Shown in pieces: positions 36,149 to 43,154 of a DNA stretch of 64,000 bases. Positions within the stretch are counted from its first letter, which is position 1, and the number at the start of each line of letters is the position of its first letter. Source of the DNA: Paenimyroides ummariense (lineage in GTDB: Bacteria > Bacteroidota > Bacteroidia > Flavobacteriales > Flavobacteriaceae); contig NZ_FOVI01000013.1 of the NCBI RefSeq assembly GCF_900115115.1, positions 19,165 to 83,164 of the forward strand, read 5' to 3'. Both the position numbers and the translations under genes were made by a program. The notes beneath the pieces are model-generated. The model was not told where the DNA came from and did no database searches. It saw only the letters and a list, made by a program, of their open reading frames with translations.

Positions 36149-37276
36149 ATGTTTAAAGATTACGCAGTTTGGTTTAAAAATAAAATCAAAAATAATTTAA
36201 CCTACAACTTACGGCAGGTTTGCTACATTGTTAGCATTTGGGTTTTTGTTACCTTGTTTTTTATTTACATAAAATTCAACGATATTCCCGAAAATTATTT
36301 AAACGAAATCTACAAGATAAAGCAAGGCATCACCAAAAACTGGATGTATCAAACCGCACTGTTCATAGGCTTGGGTTTTGGCGTGGTTTTAGGTTTTTTA
36401 CACATTTTTGTGTATCCGTATATAGAACGCACGCAAAAATTTTGGTTTAATATTTTTATACGAATTGCCGTTTTCTGCATACTTTCTCACATAGTTTATT
36501 TTACACTGTTAACAACCTACGGTTATTCTATGAACACCAAACTTATTCTTTTGGGTTTTAACGATTCCGGAACGATAAACATTTTAGTGTATGCTTTTGT
36601 AACCGAAACTTTAGTGGGATTATTGATGCTTTTACGACGTAATCTGGGAAGAAAATATTTCATAAATACCATTAAAAATACGTACAGACACCCAAAAGAA
36701 GAAAACCGCGTTTTTATGTTTTTAGATTTGGAAGATTCAACGGTTATCGCCAAAAAAATTGGACATTTGAATTTTAGCAGATTTATCCAAGATTGTTTTT
36801 GGGATTTATCGGATATCACACTGAAATATGGTGCTGAAATTTATCAGTTTGTAGGCGATGAAGCTGTAATAACCTGGAAAGTTTCTAAAAATTTCGATTA
36901 TGAAAAATGTATTGCGCTTTATTTTTGCTACAAAGGACTGTTAGAAAGTAAAAGTGATTTTTACATGCAGAAATACCAGACAAAACCAAACTTTCGCTGT
37001 GCTGTTCACAGCGGAAAAGTATCTGTAGTTTTGGTTGGCGATTATAAAAGAGAAATTGCCTATTACGGAAACGTACTAAATTTAGGATCACGCCTGCAGA
37101 AAAACTGTAAAGAACACGATGCCGAAATTTTAATTTCTGAGGATTTTTCAGAAAATCTAAAAGATCAATGGTACGGTTTAACACCAATAACTTTACATCA
37201 TTTAAAGGGTATCAATGATATACAAACCGCTTATAAAGTGAGCGAAGAAAACAAGAAGTATTATTTTTATTTATAG
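36149..37276 (+). CDS. Membrane-bound class III adenylate/guanylate cyclase
   Basis: 375 residues. Four membrane segments occupy the first 170 residues (IVSIWVFVTLFFIYIKF; FIGLGFGVVLGFLHIF; IAVFCILSHIVYFTLL; LVYAFVTETLVGLLMLL). The C-terminal CHD domain has VFMFLDLEDSTVIAKKIGH with the first metal aspartate, YQFVGDEAVITW with the second, and RCAVHSGKVSVVLVG, IAYYGNVLNLGSRLQ near the end. Both metal-binding aspartates are present, so it should be active. It probably makes cAMP or cGMP at the inner membrane. No cyclic-nucleotide receptor gene lies nearby. Confidence 0.85.
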   Translation: MFKDYAVWFKNKIKNNLTYNLRQVCYIVSIWVFVTLFFIYIKFNDIPENYLNEIYKIKQGITKNWMYQTALFIGLGFGVVLGFLHIFVYPYIERTQKFWFNIFIRIAVFCILSHIVYFTLLTTYGYSMNTKLILLGFNDSGTINILVYAFVTETLVGLLMLLRRNLGRKYFINTIKNTYRHPKEENRVFMFLDLEDSTVIAKKIGHLNFSRFIQDCFWDLSDITLKYGAEIYQFVGDEAVITWKVSKNFDYEKCIALYFCYKGLLESKSDFYMQKYQTKPNFRCAVHSGKVSVVLVGDYKREIAYYGNVLNLGSRLQKNCKEHDAEILISEDFSENLKDQWYGLTPITLHHLKGINDIQTAYKVSEENKKYYFYL

Positions 37277-37543
37277 TTAAAATCCAGAAACTACATTGCT
37301 AATTCAGAATGTGCTGAGTATTTCGAGAGAAATTTATTAAAGCGTAGTTAGGTAATTCAAAAGCAAAGTGAAGAAACGTTATATCTCCTTTTGCGTGCAC
37401 TCAACTACATTGTCCTTAACATATTTAATATCAATTCGATCGATAATTATTTCGATGGATCCGTTATCTATAGATTATGAAAATACACTATGTATCACTG
37501 ATGAAATATTTTCTAACTTTAATTAAATAATAACATTTTAACA

Positions 37544-37840
37544 ATGACATTAGAACAAGCTTTGCAAATTGTGCATAATAATCAACATTTAAAGGGAATG
37601 GACCTTAATGGAGTATTAATAGATGATTTGTTAATACTTCCAACTGATCAGGAATTGCGGGATGTCTATATGGGTATATATATTCGCACATTAAGCGCTG
37701 TCAATGTAATAAATAGTTTGCAGATTAGTATTGATGTTGATGTAATTGTAATTTTTAATAAAGCTATGATCTATAGTAGAGGCATGATTCTTGAACGAAC
37801 CATTGATAGTTTGCCTGATAATTTTAATGTTAAATTGTAA
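37544..37840 (+). CDS. Hypothetical protein, 98 aa
   Basis: The ATG at 37544 gives a clean frame starting MTLEQALQIVHNNQHLKGMD, with VDVIVIFNKAMIYSRGMILE near the C-terminus. It is cytoplasmic by composition, with no signal peptide and no known motif. It is isolated: 267 nt from the cyclase gene and no partner downstream. Confidence 0.5.
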   Translation: MTLEQALQIVHNNQHLKGMDLNGVLIDDLLILPTDQELRDVYMGIYIRTLSAVNVINSLQISIDVDVIVIFNKAMIYSRGMILERTIDSLPDNFNVKL

Positions 37841-37892
37841 TTGCAAAAATTATTAAAAACCTTTTCGCCACTACCTGTTTGTATGTGAGTTA

Positions 37893-38115
37893 TTAAATTG
37901 TAAGTACAAGTGAGGTGTTTTCTGTATTAATCTGTAGCAAGACTATTTTCTTTTTTAAGATGCGCCCATCTATTATTCTATAATTTTTTAGAACATTTCC
38001 ATACTTATCTGTTTGTATGTTGGTGTGAGACATTTTAATAATTTCAACTTCCAACTCCAGTAAGTCATCTTTGATTTCTTCCTCAGGAAAGAGTTCACTG
38101 GTTGTACTTGCTCAT
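37893..38115 (-). pseudogene. Small gene with frameshift
   Basis: The ATG at 38115 reads MSKYN and, after a one-base shift, SELFPEEEIKDDLLELEVEI, then KMSHTNIQTDKYGNVLKNY and IDGRILKKKIVLLQINTEN, ending at 37893. The body is clean and protein-like (about 70 codons). No family is recognised. Confidence 0.4.
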
Positions 38116-38218
38116 AATTATTATAATGTATATGGATTTTAAGCTAGAATTGCAAGTTTAATACAGATGTTTAACGACTCTTTATTACTTTGAAAATCAA
38201 TTTTACAATAAACAGAAA

Positions 38219-38274
38219 AAGAGGTTGCAGTACGAAACTTACAACCTCTTAATAACCAAAAAAAACACTTATGA
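38219..38274 (-). repeat. Hairpin plus conserved flank, copy 1
   Basis: AAGAGGTTG (38219-38227) pairs with CAACCTCTT (38242-38250). The flank ATAACCAAAAAAAACACTTA (from 38252) also occurs beside the hairpin at 39706. On the minus strand the stem ends in TTTTTCTG, so it can terminate the 38397-38696 gene. Confidence 0.55.
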
Positions 38275-38396
38275 GGTACAAAGATAGTTATTTTTATATG
38301 CACGCATATTTTTTTTAGTTTTATTTTACAATTTTCCGATTTAAAGTCTAGACATCATTCCTATTATATTTTGAATAAAAAGGTTTATGCCTAATA

Positions 38397-38696
38397 CTAG
38401 CGTGTTATAAAGAACAGCATAAAATCTTTACACAATTTATTTTTTATGTCGTACCATGAATAATCAACTTTAACTTCATGACCTGTACCATAGCTTAAAA
38501 TTCCTTTTCGATTAAAATAATGGTCTGTACCTGCTTTAGAAGTAAAGTCGATCTTTACGTTACTTTTAGCATGGTATTTTATCTTTTGTAACTCGTTAAA
38601 AAAAGTCTCTATCGAAACATTTAATTCTTTTAAAGTAAATATAGTATGAAGTTCATCGTCTATTTTCTTTATCTGAAATATAAATTGTGAATTCAT
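38397..38696 (-). CDS. Hypothetical protein, 99 aa
   Basis: The ATG at 38696 gives MNSQFIFQIKKIDDELHTIF, then VSIETFFNELQKIKYHAKSN and GILSYGTGHEVKVDYSWYD. It is soluble and has no recognised family. A terminator-like hairpin lies 120 nt downstream. Confidence 0.5.
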   Translation of the reverse strand: MNSQFIFQIKKIDDELHTIFTLKELNVSIETFFNELQKIKYHAKSNVKIDFTSKAGTDHYFNRKGILSYGTGHEVKVDYSWYDIKNKLCKDFMLFFITR

Positions 38697-38742
38697 ATCT
38701 AAAATATTTTATCCTAAAATACAACTTTATTTTTGTAATTTA

Positions 38743-39087
38743 ATGAAAATAAATAAATTTTTTGCAACAATAAAATGTTTGCGCTTCCTTTATTTAAATC
38801 AGTTGATCACAAGAAGATGCCAACTGAGCTTTTTGCCGTTCAAAACTCTTTTAACAATAGAATTTAAAGTCATAATCAAATTTTTAGTTAATCTCAGAAT
38901 TCCTGATTTTTCGTCAAGTTATCAGTTTGTGTTATCGGTTACCTTGAAGTCTCTGTTTCTGAACAACAATTTACAGTTGCACTTTTTTAAAGATAAGGGG
39001 AAACTATATAATTTGCCTCAAACAGTAGAAGCAGGGGAAGAAATGAGTATACTAGCTTTTGTTTACATTTACTTACTGGATTTATAG
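38743..39087 (+). CDS. Uncertain open frame, 114 aa
   Basis: The frame starts MKINKFFATIKCLRFLYLNQ and ends TVEAGEEMSILAFVYIYLLD. The second half (LRIPDFSSSYQFVLSVTL; KLYNLPQTVEAGEEMSI) is plausible protein, whereas the first half is not convincing. It may be a decayed 3' end of a gene. No family is recognised. Confidence 0.25.
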   Translation: MKINKFFATIKCLRFLYLNQLITRRCQLSFLPFKTLLTIEFKVIIKFLVNLRIPDFSSSYQFVLSVTLKSLFLNNNLQLHFFKDKGKLYNLPQTVEAGEEMSILAFVYIYLLDL

Positions 39088-39104
39088 AATGTGTATGGTG
39101 TTAT

Positions 39105-39551
39105 CTATTCAGTTGTTAGCAAGTAGCGGCCATCTTTTTTGATTGAATTTATAATTTCTATAGTTACATTATCAATTTAATAGCCACTACAATTATTTTT
39201 TATTTTTGACGATGTTACCGTAAAATTAAAAGTCTTTAACGAATAGAGAATAATATAAGCGGTATCGTTTCTGGTTCCATCAAACCAGCTTACATTTTCC
39301 AGTTGTGCTTTATTATCTTTTGTTATGTGTACATTAATTCCTAAACGATTTTCATTGCCCAAGTTTTGCTGAATAACAATCTTACCTTTGGTTAATATTC
39401 CACGTGCTATTAAATTATCTCCATCATCATTTTCAAATTCAAAAACGGTAGGTTCGGGTGGTGTAAAGCAGTTTTCTGCCTCACAGTTGAAAAGGCTAGT
39501 GGCAATAGGATTGATGTAAAGATTATAAGTGTTTTGTTTATTTTTTGTACT
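39105..39551 (-). pseudogene. Lipoprotein, broken paralogue of 7906-8343
   Basis: The body reads CEAENCFTPPEPTVFEFEND, GILTKGKIVIQQNLGNEN, VSWFDGTRNDTAYIILYSL and SSKIKNNCSGY. A TAA then interrupts, followed in frame by IDNVTIEIINSIKKDGRYLL to 39105. In the signal peptide INKTLIIFTSILLPLAF lies in a different frame from the body. So one frameshift and one stop separate it from the intact gene at 7906-8343, which it matches over its whole length. Confidence 0.8.
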
Positions 39552-39705
39552 TTTTTTTCGCTGTAAATCGAAGGTTATATATTGAGTAAAATATTTTCTA
39601 CTTTGCAGATATTCCAAGTCTACCGAATTATTTCTTCTATTATTAGTTTGAACTTAGAAACCTTTTTACATACGTTAAAGGAAACATAAAAGTTTTTTTA
39701 GACCA

Positions 39706-39758
39706 AAAGAGGCTGAAAGTAAAAACTCGCCACCTCTTTATAACCAAAAATACTTATG
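39706..39758 (-). repeat. Hairpin plus conserved flank, copy 2
   Basis: AAAGAGG (39706-39712) pairs with CCTCTTT (39733-39739), then the flank TAACCAAAAATACTTATGA, nearly identical to that at 38253-38274. It lies 56 nt past the end of hipA and could be its terminator. Confidence 0.5.
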
Positions 39759-39813
39759 AAATAAAATGCAGAATCTTTAGGTTGTGGTACTAACTATTTT
39801 TAGCTTTATTGTA

Positions 39814-41100
39814 TTAAAACTCTTTTATCAAGGTCATATCAATACTATGGGCCAGATTGCTCTCTACCTTATATGTGTGGGCATAATCCATCCAATTTTT
39901 AACAGTTCCCAATACTCCGTTAATAATACCTTCAGGGTTTCTTATATTGTTTAGCTTGGCAATTTCCAAAAGATCTTCTTTTACGAAACCTTTTCTTTTT
40001 CCATTGATACTAAGGTTATGCTGGCTTACCCATTCACTATCTGGTCGGTAGGCGTGGCAAATATCATATGCTGGTGATAATTTCCATTTGCCATCTGGTT
40101 CCATAAGGAAAGCAAAGTTTTTTGTGTGGTCGTCACAGTTTCTGGCGAAAACATTAAACACCATACGTCTGTACATCTGCTCTGCTTCAGGATAGGTAAG
40201 TTTCAACTGCCGCATGGTTTGGAACAACTGCTCATAGCTATAGCTACTAATCTTATTGAAATCATAATGCTGTATAGCGCAGAAAGTCTGCATATGCAAT
40301 TTTTCATTTCCGTTTCTACGATCAAATCTTTTGGTCATAAAGTGTGCTCTACTGTCTTCCTCAATTAGGCGGCTTTCGGTCATTTCAATTCCGGCATCGA
40401 TAGCCATTTTATAATAAGCCATTTCTACTCTTCCATATCCATAAGTAGCACCAAACTGTGTGTCATTTACCCCGTCAAATTTGATAAGCCAGTGTTCATA
40501 GCCTTGATCATGTAAGGTTTGTCCTGAGCGGATCATGCCTGTATCTTCATTGTAGGCTATGATCGCTTTTGGTCTTGCTCCACCTGCAGAGGTTCCCATT
40601 TTCAAGACGTCAAGCAGTACATCCTGCATGTCATTGTTCGTATGGGCTTCAAATTGTTCCCTGCTCTCCAATAGTTTCATAGTCGTTTCTATCAAACTGG
40701 ATAGTTCCAAAGATTGTGTATTGGATTTTGTAGTTAGAGTAGATGGTTCAAATTCTAATGCTCCCATACCTCGGTTACCAATAAAGCAGAGTAGTTCTAC
40801 CGGATTTAAAGAGTTTTCTGGGCGACCATTACGAGCAAGCCAAATGTTAATAAGCTCATTACCGTACCGGTCTGGCAATGCATCAGCAAGTAATCCGGGC
40901 AGTCCTTTAAAGGTTGGTGTATCCCTAAGTTCTGGGAATGAAAAAATCTGTGTACTCAAAGGCATGCGTACAGGAGCTATATTAAGTTTACCCGTTATAA
41001 ACTTCTTTTCATATTCAAAGAATCCCAGTTTCTGGTTTTCATCCCAGGCTACAGCACCAATACGTTCACCCCATAGTTTTATAAAAGCAGTTTTTACCAT
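39814..41100 (-). CDS. hipA: HipA-family serine/threonine kinase toxin
   Basis: 428 residues, full length. The N-terminal HipA_N domain has WGERIGAVAWDENQKLGFFE and FKGLPGLLADALPDRYGN. The HipA_C kinase fold has SAGGARPKAIIAY (about 171-183), EHWLIKFDG with the ATP-binding lysine, the catalytic NCDDHTKN at 321-328 and the metal-binding SPAYD at 342-346. All catalytic residues are present. HipA toxins phosphorylate translation factors such as aminoacyl-tRNA synthetases and are held inactive by HipB. The start overlaps the end of hipB by 7 nt. Confidence 0.93.
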   Translation of the reverse strand: MVKTAFIKLWGERIGAVAWDENQKLGFFEYEKKFITGKLNIAPVRMPLSTQIFSFPELRDTPTFKGLPGLLADALPDRYGNELINIWLARNGRPENSLNPVELLCFIGNRGMGALEFEPSTLTTKSNTQSLELSSLIETTMKLLESREQFEAHTNNDMQDVLLDVLKMGTSAGGARPKAIIAYNEDTGMIRSGQTLHDQGYEHWLIKFDGVNDTQFGATYGYGRVEMAYYKMAIDAGIEMTESRLIEEDSRAHFMTKRFDRRNGNEKLHMQTFCAIQHYDFNKISSYSYEQLFQTMRQLKLTYPEAEQMYRRMVFNVFARNCDDHTKNFAFLMEPDGKWKLSPAYDICHAYRPDSEWVSQHNLSINGKRKGFVKEDLLEIAKLNNIRNPEGIINGVLGTVKNWMDYAHTYKVESNLAHSIDMTLIKEF

Positions 41101-41438
41101 CCTACACTATCTTTGTCATTTTCTTTATTATTGCGAGAAGCTCTTTTACGTTTTTTCTCGTCTTCTTTTGCCAGCTTAATCGGACTAATTTGCTCTATAA
41201 CCTTAAACTGTTCAAACACATAAAGCGTATCTAGTACTCTTAGTACTTTAAGCAGATTAGATAGAGCTGTGTTTTCACCGCGTTCCAGCAAGCTGAGGGT
41301 AGAACGGCTTATTGCTGCTTTTTCTGCTACCTCATCCTGTGTCAGATTTTTTTCTATGCGTTTTACTTTTATAAATTCGCCAATTTCTTTTAATATTGCT
41401 GCATCACTCATAGATGAAATGTATGATAAATCATTCAT
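41094..41438 (-). CDS. hipB: HipB-like antitoxin, XRE family
   Basis: 114 residues. The helix-turn-helix is KNLTQDEVAEKAAISRSTLS, followed by LLERGENTALSNLLKVLRVL. The C-terminal tail is basic (KKRKRASRNNKENDK) and probably disordered. It neutralises HipA and represses the operon. Upstream are three copies of CATACAA/TTGTATG that would serve as operator sites, one overlapping the -7 element. Confidence 0.9.
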   Translation of the reverse strand: MNDLSYISSMSDAAILKEIGEFIKVKRIEKNLTQDEVAEKAAISRSTLSLLERGENTALSNLLKVLRVLDTLYVFEQFKVIEQISPIKLAKEDEKKRKRASRNNKENDKDSVGW

Positions 41439-41472
41439 AAAACAGGCTATTATTAGTTAATGAGTAAAATCT

Positions 41473-41568
41473 CATACAAATATACAAAAATAATTAAAAA
41501 ATATATTTTGTATGAAATTTCATTCACTAATCATTAAATGGGTTGTTTATGTATTAAATTTCATACAA
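41473..41568 (-). promoter_or_regulatory. hipBA operator sites and promoter
   Basis: CATACAA at 41473-41479, TTGTATG at 41508-41514 and CATACAA at 41562-41568. The last two share an extended inverted AAATTT/TTGTATG sequence. On the minus strand TATATTTG (41484-41477) is a perfect -7 element and overlaps the first site, so HipB binding would block transcription. The hipB start is 35 nt further. Confidence 0.55.
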
Positions 41569-41634
41569 TTTTAGAAACTGAAACAAAATGTGAATATTTA
41601 AGACTTGTATTTGTGAAAAATAAAGAGTACCTTC

Positions 41635-41668
41635 GTTAACACAATAACACATGTGTTATTGTGTTAAC
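41635..41668. repeat. Perfect 34-bp palindrome
   Basis: GTTAACACAATAACACA is followed directly by its exact reverse complement, with no spacer. It lies 16 nt past the stop of the AbiEi-like gene and about 200 nt before hipB. Neither strand has a T run after it. It could be a cruciform, a protein site or a recombination site; its exactness suggests selection or recent origin. Confidence 0.85.
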
Positions 41669-41684
41669 AGGTATTTACTGTGTT

Positions 41685-42542
41685 TTATAATCTATAATCT
41701 AGTGCTTCAGGATAAAAAACACCCCACTTTTCAGAATATTTTTTATACTTAATATTATAGTCTAGATAAAAATCAATCTGTTTGCCTAGTTCTAGGAAAC
41801 TCTTGAAATCCTCGGTACTGTACCCGGACTTTTCTAAATAAAGTCCTATTGCTTGATGATAGGGGTAGGTAAAATGCATCTTTAATAAATATTCGAATAG
41901 CTTTTTAGTATCTAATTTTCCTTTTGCTTTTTTAAAAGCTTCCATAATTACACTAGTACCTCCTGCATAAAAAGGGCGCACAACACAATCAATTAAGGTT
42001 CTTTCAAGATCAGTGACAAGATAGTGCGTCCTAAATACAGTTACACCGATTTTATTCTGAAACTGACCATTAATCACATGAATTTTATTCTTTTTAAAGT
42101 TCTTATCTGCAACAGAAACTCTGGGTGCTTTAGAGAAAGATGTATCTACATCTTCTTGCTTCAACACTTTGCTAATATTGTTACTTGGGGTATTTCTTTC
42201 TTTGTTCAAATAGATTTCCAAAGGTAGCGATTCCACTAATCCATTAATGTACAATGCGCTTTGGTAACTAAAAACGGACATCCTGTTAATAGTGGAAGAA
42301 ACATCAAAAATGTCTATATCGGTATTCCTTAAAATGTATAAAGTAAAATCTCCTTCTTTGATTTTTTTTAAAAATTCGTTGATTAAGTACCTTTCAATAT
42401 CATCACTGGAGCGAGACTTTAATCCGTGGTTAGATTTAATTTTACCCATCATTTCAATGAACTCTTTTCTGTTAAGAATTTTAAATACTTCTTTTGATAT
42501 AAAAAACTCAAATAAATCATGATAATAATCTAAACTTCTCAT
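41685..42542 (-). CDS. AbiEi-like antitoxin/transcription regulator
   Basis: 285 residues. The central DIFDVSSTINRMSVFSYQSA resembles the helix-turn-helix and linker of AbiEi proteins, and FRTHYLVTDLERTLIDCVVR, then KAKGKLDTKKLFEYLLKMHF match the AbiEi antitoxin core (x-T-D-x-x-R-T-L-I-D). In classical AbiE this protein represses the operon and counters the AbiEii nucleotidyltransferase. No AbiEii gene is present; the neighbour upstream is a GIY-YIG nuclease 94 nt away on the same strand, which may take the toxin role. Confidence 0.7.
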   Translation of the reverse strand: MRSLDYYHDLFEFFISKEVFKILNRKEFIEMMGKIKSNHGLKSRSSDDIERYLINEFLKKIKEGDFTLYILRNTDIDIFDVSSTINRMSVFSYQSALYINGLVESLPLEIYLNKERNTPSNNISKVLKQEDVDTSFSKAPRVSVADKNFKKNKIHVINGQFQNKIGVTVFRTHYLVTDLERTLIDCVVRPFYAGGTSVIMEAFKKAKGKLDTKKLFEYLLKMHFTYPYHQAIGLYLEKSGYSTEDFKSFLELGKQIDFYLDYNIKYKKYSEKWGVFYPEALDYRL

Positions 42543-42636
42543 AGTTCCTTTTCGAATAATCCTGATCGGTAATTTATAATTAAAATAGTATCTAAATGTA
42601 CGAGTAATATTTAGATATCAGATACTATTTCACTTA

Positions 42637-43125
42637 CTATATATCTACAGCTCTTTTTGCAAGGTTTTTAAGAGAATTTCTCTCTTCTTCGGTCAGTAAG
42701 ACAAAACGTTCACTCTCTTTTTTCTTGCTGACACCCACGCCCTTATATGGATTTAAGAACGTTATGTTTTTACTCGTCTTAATATTTTCCTGAATATAAG
42801 TATTTAGTTTTCTTTCAAGCTCATTCACTTTATCTCTGAAATCCAAATGGTTTTCTTCTATATATTCTCCAAATGTTGAATACAGAACTCTGTAATCATA
42901 TTTTGTAGGATGTACTATTTTAGTTCGCATTTGAGAATGAATTTTGTTATGCGAAAAATGATTGCCTATACGAGAGATGATCGGATTGCAGCCTGCTCTG
43001 TTATCGCCAACTTTACCAACATAAAGTGTTTTTATATTCGTTTCTTTGCATGTGGCAATAATTACGTAAACAGCCCACTCACGTCTTGTAGTATGTGAAG
43101 GAATTTCAAATTCGAATATTTCCAT
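42637..43125 (-). CDS. GIY-YIG-like nuclease
   Basis: 162 residues. The GIY-YIG core is recognisable: WAVYVIIATCKETN (VYVI at 19-22), TLYVGKVGDNRAGC (YVG at 35-37) and a following ISRIGNHFSHNKIHSQ with Arg52 and His56. A downstream glutamate in FGEYIEENH is a candidate metal ligand. The family nicks or cuts DNA in restriction, repair and mobile elements. It lies between a helicase-nuclease gene (30 nt upstream) and an AbiEi-like gene (94 nt downstream), all on the minus strand, so the three may form one unit. Confidence 0.65.
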   Translation of the reverse strand: MEIFEFEIPSHTTRREWAVYVIIATCKETNIKTLYVGKVGDNRAGCNPIISRIGNHFSHNKIHSQMRTKIVHPTKYDYRVLYSTFGEYIEENHLDFRDKVNELERKLNTYIQENIKTSKNITFLNPYKGVGVSKKKESERFVLLTEEERNSLKNLAKRAVDI

Positions 43126-43154
43126 AGTGTTAAGTTTGTTTTTAAAGCGATGTA

